From: Ruminococcus flavefaciens 007c
GTDB lineage: Bacteria; Bacillota; Clostridia; Oscillospirales; Ruminococcaceae
DNA: 64,000 nucleotides
Direction: 5' to 3'
NCBI RefSeq assembly: GCF_000571935.1
Contig: NZ_ATAX01000016.1
Location: 124,001 to 188,000, forward strand
The translations under genes and the position numbers were made by a program. Below are positions 22,683-32,342 of this stretch, in pieces; position 1 is the first letter of the stretch, and every line of letters begins with the position of its first letter. The notes under the pieces were generated by a model that saw only the letters and a list, made by a program, of their open reading frames with translations, had not been told where the DNA came from and ran no database searches.

Positions 22683-25600
22683 TTATTGTACGTCCGCAAC
22701 ATCTTCCTGGAAATCCACCTGCTCCATCTTCAGTAGCTTGGAAATACCGTCCTCCTGCATGGTAACACCGTAGAGGACATTTGCCTCCTCCATAGCGCTT
22801 CGTCTGTGAGTTACAAGGACGAACTGGGTGGTATCGGTGAATTTTTTCAGGTACTGAGCGTACTTTCTGACGTTTACCTCATCAAGAGCCGCGTCGATCT
22901 CGTCAAGAATACAGAACGGCGCAGGTCTTAGCTTGAGTATTGCGAAGTATATTGCTATGGCAACGAAGGACTGCTCTCCTCCCGAAAGTGAGATAAGGTT
23001 CTTTATGACCTTTCCGGGAGGCGCCACGCTGATCTCAATGCCTGATTCCAGAACGTTCTCGGGATCGGTGAGTATGAGCTCAGCCTTTCCGCCGCCGAAA
23101 AGCTCGACGAATATGCTTTTGAAGTTTGAGTTTATGACCTCAAAGCTCTCCGAGAATATCCTGCACATCTCTGCTGTCAGGTCTGTGATTATCTTTTCCA
23201 GCTCTGTCTTTGACTTCTGTATATCAGCCACTTGCTCCGACATGAAGCGGTAACGCTCGGATACTTCCTTATACTCCTCGATAGCGTCAACATTTACGCT
23301 TCCAAGAGCGCGTATCTTATTCTTGATAGTTGTGAGCTCTGCCTGAGCAGCCATCATATCCTCTATCTTCTCCGCCAGCTTTACAGCCTCTGAGCGGGTG
23401 AGCTCATATACCTCCATGAGCTGCCTGATGATATTGTCTGTATCGCGGCAAACTGTCTCCCTGCGCTCCTCCAGCCTTGTGATCTCGGCGGAGAGCTTCT
23501 CCTTGGAGTCGTTTATAGCCTTCAGGCCGTTCTGCATCTCGTTAACAAGACGGTTCTGCTCGGTATGGGTTGCACGGCAGCGTGCTATCTCCTCATTATA
23601 GGCAGCGGTATTGTCCTTGAAATCGGCAAGCTGTTTTTTAAGTCCTTCTATCTCGGACTCCTTGCCGGCGATCATTTCGCGCTGACGGAATATCTCCTCC
23701 TCAAACTGATGAGCGCCGTATTTCAGCTCCTCTTCCCTGCGGTCGATACGTGAGAGCTCCAGCTCCTGAGCCTGAACGTCCTTGGCCAGTTCCATGCCTT
23801 TGATCTTCAGCTCCGAGCGCCTGTCTGACAGTTCCTCACGCCTGAGCCTCAGCTTTTCGCGTATATCCTGTCCCTCAGCAAGCTTTTCCTCGGCAGCCTT
23901 TATCTCGGCATCCGTATCTGCCAGAGTTTTTTCCGACTCGGCAATACTCTCCCTTGCAGCTGCGATGCGCTGCTCGGTCTCGGCCACAAGTCTCTCCGAA
24001 TCCGCCGACTGTGTGCGGAGCTGCTCAGCCAGCGAAGCAAGACTTCCCAGCTCTGCCTCGATACGTACTCTCTCAGCCTCACACTGAGTCTGTTCCTCCT
24101 TGGCAGCCTCCGTATCATAACGCAGCTTCTCGGACTCTGCACGGAGCTTTTCAGCTCTTTCGCGGAGAGCATCGCGCTCTCCTTCAAGCTTGACTATCTC
24201 TGTATCGAGAGTATCTATCTCGTTCTTACGTGTGATTATACCGCCTGAACGCTGCGCGGAGCCTCCGGTAAAGGAACCTCCCGCATTTATGACCTGACCG
24301 TCAAGAGTGACTATCCTGAACTTATAGCCGTACTTCTTGGCGATAAGAGTAGCGGTATCTATGTCCTCGGCAATAACTATACGTCCCAGAAGTGAGGCAA
24401 TTATGCCGCTGAACTTTGGATCATATGTAACTATCTTATTGGCGTTGGCCACAAAGCCCTCGCAGTTTTCCAGCCCCTGCTCGCGCAGCTCATAGCCCTT
24501 GACAGAGGTTATGGGCAGGAATGTGGCGCGTCCGCCCTTCTGCTCCTTGAGGAAGCGGATACAGCGCTTGGCAATGTCCTCATTCTCGACGATGATATTC
24601 TGCATAGCGCCGCCGAGAGCAGTTTCTATGGCAACGGCATACTTCGGTTCAACGCCTATATTCTGTGCGACTGTGCCGAAAATACCGCCTATCCTTCCCT
24701 GCTTGGAAGCCTTCAGGACCTGTTTTACGCTGCCTGCAAAGCCGTCCATATTGTTTTCAAGGTCGGTGAGTATCTTTTTGCGCTGCTGTTTGTCTTTGAG
24801 CTCGTAAAGGGCGCGTTCAAAGTCGTTCTTGGCCTGTTCAAAGCCTTCACGGCGTGACTTCCACAGCCTTTCGAGTCCGCTGAGCCTGTTGCGCAGCTCC
24901 TCTGCTCTTGAAGAATTCTTCTCCGCCTGTATCTTTGTCTCGGAAGTCCTTTTCTCATACTCCTCGAGTCTTTTTCCAAGGCTTCCGCTGTTCTCGCGCA
25001 GCTCTGCAAGGTGAGCGGTCTGTTCTTCTATCATAGCCTTTGAGGATTCGATATTGAAGCGGCACTCACTCTGTCTTATGTAAAGTCCGTTTATCTCGCT
25101 GCCAGCCTTGTCAACGGAGTCGCCCAGCTTTGAGCTTTCGCTCTCCGCCTTTTCAAAGCTTTCCTCCGCAGCCTTTATATCGGCCTCCAGAGCCTTCTTC
25201 TGCTCCTCCAGCTCGGCAAGTCCATCAAGAGCAGCCTTGCGCTCGGCTTCCAGAGCCTTTTTTGACTCCTCAGAGCTGTCTATGCTCTTCTGAGCAGCTT
25301 CGATAGCGTCATTGCAGTGCTTAATATCGTTTTCGAGGACGGCGATACCCGACTTCATATCCGAAGCGGTCTGCTCCTCCTCCAGCATTTTTTTACGCAG
25401 CTCATCGGAGCGGATAGTGCTTTCCTGCATTTTTCTTATACCGTCAGCTATCTTCTGCTCCTCGCGCTGTATATCGTTCTCGATATTCTCGTATTCATTT
25501 TTGCTGATGAGTATCTTGCTTTCCAGCTCATCGAGCTTTATCTTCATCTCGTCAAGCCTGCTCACCCATACGGATATTTCCAGCTTTTTGCGTTCCTCGG

Positions 25601-26255
25601 CAAGCTTTATGAACTTCTCGGCCTTCTGGGACTGTATCCTCAGCGGCTCCACTCTGCTTTCCAGCTCCGTCAATATATCCGTAAGACGCAGGAGGTTCTC
25701 CTGTGCTGCTGTGAGCTTTCGCTCCGCCTCCAGCTTTTTGTAGCGAAACTTTGAGATACCTGCCGCTTCCTCGAATATATCACGGCGCTCGGAACTCTTT
25801 GCGCCGACGATCTCGGCTATACGTCCCTGACCAATGATGGAATAACCATCACGGCCGAGACCTGTGTCCATAAATAGCTCATTTATATCCTTAAGCCTGC
25901 ATGGCTTACCGTTTATCATATATTCGCTCTCGCCGCTGCGGTACAGCTTTCGTGTAACGGCGATCTCGTCGCCGATATCGGGTATGGTATTGTCGCGGTT
26001 GTCGATATTCAGTGTTACAGCCGCAAAGCCCATAGGCTTTCTTGCAACGGTACCTGAGAATATAACGTCCTCCATCTTATTGCCTCGGAGAGTCTTAGTG
26101 GACTGCTCGCCCAGTACCCAGCGAACCGAGTCGCCTATATTGCTCTTTCCGCTTCCGTTAGGACCGACGACCGCGGTAAGTCCCTTGTCAAAAGTCAGAC
26201 TTATCTTATCAGGAAAGGACTTGAAGCCCTGTATTTCCAATGATTTCAGGTACAT
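22683..26255 (-). CDS. smc: Chromosome partition protein SMC
   Basis: 1,190 residues, typical of bacterial SMC. The N-terminal ATPase half has the Walker A VVGPNGSGKSNIGDS (about 31-45). Long coiled coils rich in Glu/Lys run from about 165 to 500 and 680 to 1,010, split by the hinge (GRIGGIFGTVAQNI to GGSFTGGSAQRSGG). The C-terminal half has the signature LSGGEQSFVAIAIYF and Walker B FCILDEIDAALDEVN. SMC homodimers with ScpA/B compact and segregate chromosomes. The gene lies between the radical SAM protein and ftsY, as in many Firmicutes. Confidence 0.98.
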   Translation of the reverse strand: MYLKSLEIQGFKSFPDKISLTFDKGLTAVVGPNGSGKSNIGDSVRWVLGEQSTKTLRGNKMEDVIFSGTVARKPMGFAAVTLNIDNRDNTIPDIGDEIAVTRKLYRSGESEYMINGKPCRLKDINELFMDTGLGRDGYSIIGQGRIAEIVGAKSSERRDIFEEAAGISKFRYKKLEAERKLTAAQENLLRLTDILTELESRVEPLRIQSQKAEKFIKLAEERKKLEISVWVSRLDEMKIKLDELESKILISKNEYENIENDIQREEQKIADGIRKMQESTIRSDELRKKMLEEEQTASDMKSGIAVLENDIKHCNDAIEAAQKSIDSSEESKKALEAERKAALDGLAELEEQKKALEADIKAAEESFEKAESESSKLGDSVDKAGSEINGLYIRQSECRFNIESSKAMIEEQTAHLAELRENSGSLGKRLEEYEKRTSETKIQAEKNSSRAEELRNRLSGLERLWKSRREGFEQAKNDFERALYELKDKQQRKKILTDLENNMDGFAGSVKQVLKASKQGRIGGIFGTVAQNIGVEPKYAVAIETALGGAMQNIIVENEDIAKRCIRFLKEQKGGRATFLPITSVKGYELREQGLENCEGFVANANKIVTYDPKFSGIIASLLGRIVIAEDIDTATLIAKKYGYKFRIVTLDGQVINAGGSFTGGSAQRSGGIITRKNEIDTLDTEIVKLEGERDALRERAEKLRAESEKLRYDTEAAKEEQTQCEAERVRIEAELGSLASLAEQLRTQSADSERLVAETEQRIAAARESIAESEKTLADTDAEIKAAEEKLAEGQDIREKLRLRREELSDRRSELKIKGMELAKDVQAQELELSRIDRREEELKYGAHQFEEEIFRQREMIAGKESEIEGLKKQLADFKDNTAAYNEEIARCRATHTEQNRLVNEMQNGLKAINDSKEKLSAEITRLEERRETVCRDTDNIIRQLMEVYELTRSEAVKLAEKIEDMMAAQAELTTIKNKIRALGSVNVDAIEEYKEVSERYRFMSEQVADIQKSKTELEKIITDLTAEMCRIFSESFEVINSNFKSIFVELFGGGKAELILTDPENVLESGIEISVAPPGKVIKNLISLSGGEQSFVAIAIYFAILKLRPAPFCILDEIDAALDEVNVRKYAQYLKKFTDTTQFVLVTHRRSAMEEANVLYGVTMQEDGISKLLKMEQVDFQEDVADVQ

Positions 26256-26259
26256 ACTC

Positions 26260-27258
26260 TCACCTCCTCAGCTTACATCTGTATTTCGGGACGTTTTTGT
26301 CGCCTATTATCTTTATATCTGTTCCAATCTCCTTGAAATAGATGATATTTGCTTTTTTCTGTCCGACCGCCTTGCTGATACAGGCCGGATTGACCTCAAA
26401 CACAGCAATACGCGGCATGGCCTTCTCGCTTTTCAGTTCAAATTCCATATTATGGCGATAGATAAGAGCCTCACAAAGCTCGCGGAAGGCAGGGTGATAA
26501 AAACCGCCCACCATATCATGCTCCACGAACTCACTGGCATGAAGTCCGCATTTTATGACTTTTATGCCGCTGTTCTCGAACATCGCCATTGCAGAAGCAG
26601 CTATCTCCACAGCCTTGTCAAAGCTGAAGGGCTTGTATTCCCCTGACAGCAGAAGCTCTCCAAGGCGTGTATTTCTCAGCACGACAACGGGGTAAATGCG
26701 TACAGTATCGGGACTCAGAGCGATAATTCGCTCTATGGTAGCCCACTCCTTTTCAGGAGTGCTGCCGTACAGTCCTATCATCATCTGCAGACCCAGCTCA
26801 AAACCGAAGGCTCTGATGAGCTCACAGGCGTCCCCGACGTCACTGACGGTATGTCCCCGCTCATTGAGCACGAGCACCTCGTCATCCAGAGACTGTGCTC
26901 CAAGCTCTATGGCCCTTACGCCATAGCTTTTAAGGAGCTGCAGCACATCAAAGTCAATACAGTCCGGACGGGTAGAGCAGCGTATACCTGCAAACCTTCC
27001 CTCGCCCACATATTCACGAGCCGCTTCAAGGAGCTCCAGCATATAATCACGGGGTATAGCCGTAAAGCTGCCGCCGAAGAAAGCGATCTCCGTATTCCGA
27101 GGATCTCTGACTTCACCCAGAGCCTTTTCACATATCTCCCTTACCTCATTGCCGTCAGGAAGGTGCTGAGCGCCGCTTATGGTGCGCTGATCGCAGAAGC
27201 TGCACATATGAGGGCAGCCTATATGCGGGATGAATATGGAGATATTACTGTGCTTCAT
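26260..27258 (-). CDS. Radical SAM protein (Elp3-like) between rnc and smc
   Basis: 332 residues from ATG 27258, whose first 14 bases overlap the rnc end; the longer frame is an rnc shadow. The radical SAM cluster motif is CPHMCSFCDQR (CxxxCxxC), followed by EIAFFGGSFTAI and IRCSTRPDCID, then ELGAQSLDDEVLVLNERGHT, all typical of the Elp3/MiaB-like oxygen-independent class. Proteins of this type at rnc-smc loci are widespread in Clostridia but poorly characterised. tRNA modification is the usual guess; the acetyltransferase domain of true Elp3 is not evident. Confidence 0.87.
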   Translation of the reverse strand: MKHSNISIFIPHIGCPHMCSFCDQRTISGAQHLPDGNEVREICEKALGEVRDPRNTEIAFFGGSFTAIPRDYMLELLEAAREYVGEGRFAGIRCSTRPDCIDFDVLQLLKSYGVRAIELGAQSLDDEVLVLNERGHTVSDVGDACELIRAFGFELGLQMMIGLYGSTPEKEWATIERIIALSPDTVRIYPVVVLRNTRLGELLLSGEYKPFSFDKAVEIAASAMAMFENSGIKVIKCGLHASEFVEHDMVGGFYHPAFRELCEALIYRHNMEFELKSEKAMPRIAVFEVNPACISKAVGQKKANIIYFKEIGTDIKIIGDKNVPKYRCKLRR

Positions 27259-27934
27259 AGCCCATAAGCTCAAGAGCTTCCTTAGCCGCCAGCTGTTCTG
27301 CTTCCTTCTTGCTCTTGCCCTTGCCCTTGCCGATAACCTGATCGTTAAGGCATACTTCAACTACGAATCGCTTGTTATGATCGGGACCTTCCTCGCCGAT
27401 AAGAACGTACTCCACCTTTTCCTCGGGGTTTTTCTGTACGATCTCCTGCAAAACGGTCTTGAAATCGTTGAATACGGGCTTCTTGGCATGGCGTATATCA
27501 CTTGGCATAAAGCGGAGGATATGCTTTGCAGCAGGCTCCATTCCGCCGTCAAGGTATATAGCCGCGATAACGGCCTCGAAAGCGTCCGCAAGGATCGAAG
27601 GTCTCTCCCTTCCGCCTGTATTCTCCTCGCCCTTGCCGAGGCGCAGGAAATCTCCCAGATTTATCTGCTTTGCAAAGATATGCAGGGATTTTTCACATAC
27701 CAGAGAAGCTCTCATCTTGGTGAGCTCTCCCTCTGCAACATTGAGATTTTTATACAAAAAGTCGGAAACGACTATTGAAAGCACACTGTCTCCCAGAAAT
27801 TCAAGTCTCTCATTGCTGCCGTTGGGACGCTTCTTCTCGTTTGCATAAGAAGAATGAGAAAGCGCCTGCTTAAGCAGTTGTATATCCTTGAATCTATAAC
27901 CGAGTATATCCTCAAATTTTGTCAGATCTTCCAT
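27245..27934 (-). CDS. rnc: Ribonuclease III
   Basis: 229 residues. RNase III cuts double-stranded RNA in rRNA maturation and mRNA decay. The catalytic signature is NERLEFLGDSVLSIVVSDFL, with the second acidic cluster in ILADAFEAVIAAIYLD. The dsRNA-binding domain is C-terminal (DFKTVLQEIVQK through GKGKSKKEAEQLAAKEAL). Two adjacent ATGs exist: 27934 (7 bases from AAGGAG) is preferred over 27937. plsX ends 4 bases upstream; the acpP gene commonly found between plsX and rnc is missing here. Confidence 0.96.
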   Translation of the reverse strand: MEDLTKFEDILGYRFKDIQLLKQALSHSSYANEKKRPNGSNERLEFLGDSVLSIVVSDFLYKNLNVAEGELTKMRASLVCEKSLHIFAKQINLGDFLRLGKGEENTGGRERPSILADAFEAVIAAIYLDGGMEPAAKHILRFMPSDIRHAKKPVFNDFKTVLQEIVQKNPEEKVEYVLIGEEGPDHNKRFVVEVCLNDQVIGKGKGKSKKEAEQLAAKEALELMGYEAQ

Positions 27935-27938
27935 CATA

Positions 27939-28955
27939 TCACTCCTTGTCTGCGGCTGACATACGAGCAACATAGCTTTCTGTCACCCCTGCGACATCGC
28001 CCTCGATACAGCGTTTCGCCTGCCTTACGGCATTGAAGAAGGCTGTACCGTCAGAGCTTCCGTGCGCCTTTATAACGGGCTTTCTGACGCCTAAAAGCGC
28101 CGAACCGCCCACTTCCTTATAATCCATCTGTTTACGGAACTGTTTTATCTTGCCCATAGAGAACAGCGCCCCCAGCTTACCTGCTCCCGAGAATATCCAC
28201 TTTACCTTCTTGGCAAAGAAGCTGCCCATGCCCTCATAGAGCTTAAGGGCGATATTTCCTGTGAAACCGTCCGTCACCACTACCTGTACATCGCCGCGGG
28301 GCATATCACGTGCCTCGACGTTGCCCGTAAAGTTGAGTCCCGACTTTTCCAGGAGCTTGTATGCCTCTATCTCCAGCTCTCTGCCCTTGGTCTCCTCCGA
28401 ACCGATATTCAGAAGACCGACCTTCGGATCCTTCACACCCATTACCTTTTCCATGTAAGCGCTGCCCATTATGGCAAACTGCACCAGCATTTCAGGCCTG
28501 CATTCGGTATTGGCGCCTGCATCGAGGAGTATGAAGCTGCCGTTGTCACCGGGCAGCACAGGTGACGGAGCTATCCTTTTGATACCTTTGATACGCTTGA
28601 CGATGAAGGTAGCTCCCATAACGAGAGCGCCCGTACTTCCTGCCGAAACAAAGGCATCGCCCCTGCCCTCCGCAAGAAGAGACAGTCCCATAGCCATGGA
28701 AGAATTCTTCCCTGACTTGATTATCTCCTTCGGTTCCTCATGTATATCAAAAACATCATCGGTATGAACTATCTCTATACCGCTGAGGCTCAGGCCGTTC
28801 TCCCCGGCACATTTTTTTATCTTCGGCTCGCTGCCTGTGAGGATTATGCTCACTCCCAGCTCACGGACTGCTCTTTCACAGCCCTTAATCACCTCCAGAG
28901 GAGCATTATCTCCTCCGAAGGCATCAACTATTATTTTCAAAGCCAATTCTATCAA
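27939..28955 (-). CDS. plsX: Phosphate acyltransferase PlsX
   Basis: About 338 residues. PlsX converts acyl-ACP to acyl-phosphate, the first step of phospholipid synthesis in most Gram-positives. Features: KIIVDAFGGDNAPLEVIKG, FVSAGSTGALVMGA, ILLDAGANTECRPEML, VVTDGFTGNIALK and VGGSALLGVRKPVIKAHGSS. There is no ATG. A TTG at 28955 follows GAGAGGAG closely, while a TTG at 28940 gives the family-typical start (M)KIIVDA; five residues are in doubt. The 5' end overlaps the trmFO 3' end by 17 to 32 bases, so translation is coupled. Confidence 0.94.
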   Translation of the reverse strand: MIELALKIIVDAFGGDNAPLEVIKGCERAVRELGVSIILTGSEPKIKKCAGENGLSLSGIEIVHTDDVFDIHEEPKEIIKSGKNSSMAMGLSLLAEGRGDAFVSAGSTGALVMGATFIVKRIKGIKRIAPSPVLPGDNGSFILLDAGANTECRPEMLVQFAIMGSAYMEKVMGVKDPKVGLLNIGSEETKGRELEIEAYKLLEKSGLNFTGNVEARDMPRGDVQVVVTDGFTGNIALKLYEGMGSFFAKKVKWIFSGAGKLGALFSMGKIKQFRKQMDYKEVGGSALLGVRKPVIKAHGSSDGTAFFNAVRQAKRCIEGDVAGVTESYVARMSAADKE

Positions 28956-30252
28956 GTTCTCCTCTCAGGGAATTAACGGCACGCTCTGCATATGCGCCGT
29001 AGCGTTCTTTTTTGTCACGGATCCTTGTGCCGATGTCGGGAAGGATGCCCATATTCGCACCCATAGGCTGAAAGCTGCCGCTGTTGAAGGGATCGCTGAT
29101 ATAGTGTGAAAGTGCTCCCGTCATTGTATCTGTGGGAAGCCTGAGAGGTTCAAGGCCTTTTATCTTCCTTGACACAGCTATCCCGGCTATAAGGCCGCTG
29201 GCAGCGCTTTCCATATAGCCCTCCACACCTGTTATCTGTCCGGCGAAGTATATCCCGGGACGCTCCCTCATTGAGAAATCAGCATTAAGCAGCTCGGGAC
29301 TATTTATGAATGTATTCCTGTGCATTACGCCGTAGCGCATGAACTCGGCATTTTCAAGTCCGGGTATCATTGAGAATACTCTCTTCTGCTCGCCGAATTT
29401 AAGATTGGTCTGGAAGCCCACAAGATTGAAAAGAGTACCCTCGCGGTTTTCTTTTCTCAGCTGTACCACTGCATAAGGTCTTCTGCCCGTGCGCGGATCG
29501 TCAATACCCACAGGCTTCATGGGACCGAAGCGCATGGTATCAACGCCTCTCGAAGCCAGTTCCTCAATGGGCATACACCCCTCATAAACGCTGAAGGGAT
29601 GCGTCTCGAAGTCCTTCAGCTGAACCTTTTCCGCACCGATAAGAGCCTCATGGAAGGCAAGATACTCTTCCTTGTTCATGGGGCAGTTAACGTAATCAGC
29701 GTCGCCTCTGTCGTATCTTGAAGCATAGAAGGCCTTTTCCATATCTATGCTCTCCGCCGTAACAATAGGCGCAGCAGCATCGTAAAAGCTGAGTCCTTCA
29801 CCGCAGAGCTCTTTTATTATATCCGCCATAGCCCCCTGAGTAAGAGGACCTGTAGCTATAACAGTCGTACCCTCGGGGAGCTCTGTCACCTCGCCGCCTA
29901 TCACCTCTATGAGAGGGTGGTTCTTTATCTTCTCGGTAACTGCGTCGGAGAACTTCTCGCGGTCAACTGCAAGAGCACCTCCTGCTTCCACAGAATTCGC
30001 CTTAGCACAGGGAACAGTCAGTGAGCCGAGCATCTCCATCTCATATTTCAGGAGTCCTGCAGCGGACTCAAGTCTTGCCGCCTTCAGCGAATTTGAGCAT
30101 ACCAGCTCGGCAAAACCGCCGTACTTATGAGCAGGAGAATACTTCTCCGGCTTCATCTCATAAAGTCTAACGTTTATCCCCGCTCCGGCAACAGCCCATG
30201 CAGCCTCACAGCCTGCAAGTCCCGCACCGATAACGTTAACGCATATACTCAT
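28924..30252 (-). CDS. trmFO: Folate/FAD-dependent tRNA (uracil-54-C5) methyltransferase TrmFO
   Basis: 442 residues, normal length. TrmFO makes ribothymidine at position 54 of the tRNA T-loop using methylenetetrahydrofolate. The FAD-binding start is VNVIGAGLAGCEAAWAVAGAG (in two parts); FAELVCSNSLKAARLESAAGLLK and CPMNKEEYLAFHEAL are family signatures, with EGCMPIEELASRG containing the catalytic Cys region and FAGQITGVEGYMESAASGL near the end. Its ATG overlaps the topA stop. The order topA-trmFO is typical of Firmicutes. Confidence 0.97.
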   Translation of the reverse strand: MSICVNVIGAGLAGCEAAWAVAGAGINVRLYEMKPEKYSPAHKYGGFAELVCSNSLKAARLESAAGLLKYEMEMLGSLTVPCAKANSVEAGGALAVDREKFSDAVTEKIKNHPLIEVIGGEVTELPEGTTVIATGPLTQGAMADIIKELCGEGLSFYDAAAPIVTAESIDMEKAFYASRYDRGDADYVNCPMNKEEYLAFHEALIGAEKVQLKDFETHPFSVYEGCMPIEELASRGVDTMRFGPMKPVGIDDPRTGRRPYAVVQLRKENREGTLFNLVGFQTNLKFGEQKRVFSMIPGLENAEFMRYGVMHRNTFINSPELLNADFSMRERPGIYFAGQITGVEGYMESAASGLIAGIAVSRKIKGLEPLRLPTDTMTGALSHYISDPFNSGSFQPMGANMGILPDIGTRIRDKKERYGAYAERAVNSLRGELDRIGFENNS

Positions 30253-32330
30253 TTCTTCAGCTCTCTTTCATAGCCGCAGCCCTCTGTCTCACAGACCAGC
30301 TTTCCTGACTTTCCGCCCTTCATAAAGAGTGTCTTGCCGCACTGAGGACAAACCTCCTTAGTGGGAACGTTCCATGTCATGAAGCTGCATTCGGGGAAGC
30401 CCTCGCAGCCGTAGAAGCTTCTGCCCTTCTTGGACTTTTTCAGCAGCATTTTCTTTCCGCAGCGCGGACAGCTTCCGTCCGCCTCTGTAACTATCTTCTT
30501 GGTATTCTTGCACTCGGGGAATCCCGGGCAGGCAAGGAATTTACCGAATTTACTGTATTTTATCACCATGTTCCTGCCGCAGAGCTCGCATACCACATCG
30601 GTCTCCTCATCGGGCACCTTTACGCGCTTGCCGTCCATGGCCTCTTCAGCCTTTTTCAGAGTCTTTGAAAAATCATCATAGAACTCGTGAAGAGTGCTTA
30701 CCCAGTTCTTTTCGCCGTGCTCGACCTCATCGAGGTTGTTTTCCATCTCGGCAGTGAATTTCGCATCGACTATCTTCTTGAAGTGATCCTTCATAAGCTC
30801 GGTGATTACCTCGCCCAGATTCGTAGGCTTCAGCGCCTTGCCCTCATGCTCCACATAGCGGCGTGAGGTTATAGTGGTAATGGTAGGAGCATAGGTACTC
30901 GGTCTGCCAATGCCGTTCTCCTCCAGAGCCTTTATAAGAGAAGCTTCCGTATATCTCGGAGGCGGCTGTGTAAAATGCTGATTACCCGATACAGACTTCA
31001 GCTTGAGCTTATCTCCTGCCTTGAGCTCGGGGAGCATTTTCTTTGTACCGTCCTCGGAATCGGTTGACTCCACATAGAGAGCCATAAAACCGTCGAACTT
31101 TACAGAGTAGCCCGAAGCCCTGAAGGTACAGCCGTTTGCTTCTATGTCCGCAGACACCGTATCCAGCAGAGCGTTTGCCATCTGGCTGGCGATAAAGCGC
31201 TCCCAGATGAGCTTATAAAGCTTATACTGATCCGAGCTGAGGCTGGATTTTACTCTTTCCGGAGTAAGCTCGGGAGTAGAAGGACGTATAGCTTCATGAG
31301 CGTCCTGAGCATTGCTCTTGGTCTTGAAGCTTCTCGGCTCGGGGGGCAGATAGTCGCTGCCGTAAACCGTACCGATATAATCAGCGGCAGCCTTCTTTGC
31401 CTCGTCAGAGATACGCAGGCTGTCTGTTCTCATGTATGTGATAAGACCTACTGCACCTACACCCTGAACGTCCACACCTTCGTAAAGCTCCTGTGCAGCC
31501 TTCATGGTGCGCTTTGCACTGAAGCTGAGCTTACGTGAAGCTTCCTGCTGAAGTGTAGAGGTAATGAAGGGAGGTGCCGGCTGTTTCTTGGTGACTCTCT
31601 TTTTTACCGTCTTGACGGTATATTCCGCATTTTCAAGTCTTGCAAGAAGGTTGTCGGCTTCTGCCTGGTTGGGTATTTCCAGCTTTTCGCCGTCTACGGC
31701 GATGAGAGAGGCGTCAAATACCTTTCTTGACGAAGGAGCCATGAACTTTGCGTCCACAGACCAGTATTCCTTGGGTACAAAGGCTCTTATCTCGTTTTCG
31801 CGGTCAACTACAAGACGCACCGCAACTGACTGTACTCGTCCTGCGGAGAGGCCTCTCTTGACCTTTTTCCACAAGAAAGGACTAAGCTCGTAGCCTACCA
31901 GACGGTCAAGGATACGTCTTGCCTGCTGTGCATTTACAAGATCAACGTCTATCTTATGAGGATGGCTCATACCGTTCTTTACGCCTGTTTTAGTGATCTC
32001 GTTGAAGGCAACGCGGTTGTCCTCGTTCATATCGAGCTTGAGCATCTGAGCTATATGCCACGAGATCGCTTCCCCTTCGCGATCGGGGTCGGTAGCGAGA
32101 TATACTTTATCGCACTTCTTAGCTCGTTTCTTAAGCTCCTTGATAACGTCCTCCTTGCCCTTCATATCGGTATACTGAGGCTTGAAGTCATTATCCTTGT
32201 CCACGCCCATCTTTGACTTCGGAAGATCGCGGACATGGCCCATTGAAGCAATAACTTCATATCCGGAGCCAAGATATTTCTGAATAGTTTTTGCCTTTGC
32301 AGGCGACTCTACTATAACTAAATCTGACAT
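30249..32330 (-). CDS. topA: DNA topoisomerase I
   Basis: 693 residues, type IA, relaxing negative supercoils. The N-terminal Toprim domain starts LVIVESPAKAKTIQKYL and has TDPDREGEAISWHI. The active-site Tyr is in VGLITYMRTDSLRIS. Residues around 570-690 contain three C-terminal zinc ribbons (CELCGRNM with CPGFPEC; CPRCGKKM with CEGFPEC; CPQCGKTL ending CETEGCGYE). It starts 12 bases after dprA, the standard dprA-topA-trmFO array. Confidence 0.98.
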   Translation of the reverse strand: MSDLVIVESPAKAKTIQKYLGSGYEVIASMGHVRDLPKSKMGVDKDNDFKPQYTDMKGKEDVIKELKKRAKKCDKVYLATDPDREGEAISWHIAQMLKLDMNEDNRVAFNEITKTGVKNGMSHPHKIDVDLVNAQQARRILDRLVGYELSPFLWKKVKRGLSAGRVQSVAVRLVVDRENEIRAFVPKEYWSVDAKFMAPSSRKVFDASLIAVDGEKLEIPNQAEADNLLARLENAEYTVKTVKKRVTKKQPAPPFITSTLQQEASRKLSFSAKRTMKAAQELYEGVDVQGVGAVGLITYMRTDSLRISDEAKKAAADYIGTVYGSDYLPPEPRSFKTKSNAQDAHEAIRPSTPELTPERVKSSLSSDQYKLYKLIWERFIASQMANALLDTVSADIEANGCTFRASGYSVKFDGFMALYVESTDSEDGTKKMLPELKAGDKLKLKSVSGNQHFTQPPPRYTEASLIKALEENGIGRPSTYAPTITTITSRRYVEHEGKALKPTNLGEVITELMKDHFKKIVDAKFTAEMENNLDEVEHGEKNWVSTLHEFYDDFSKTLKKAEEAMDGKRVKVPDEETDVVCELCGRNMVIKYSKFGKFLACPGFPECKNTKKIVTEADGSCPRCGKKMLLKKSKKGRSFYGCEGFPECSFMTWNVPTKEVCPQCGKTLFMKGGKSGKLVCETEGCGYERELKK

Positions 32331-32342
32331 TGGTTTATCCCC

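Noticed and set aside
22933-25754. Many + strand frames opposite smc, rich in Ser and Leu
   Set aside because: These are antisense shadows of coiled-coil codons; none has a ribosome site or motif.
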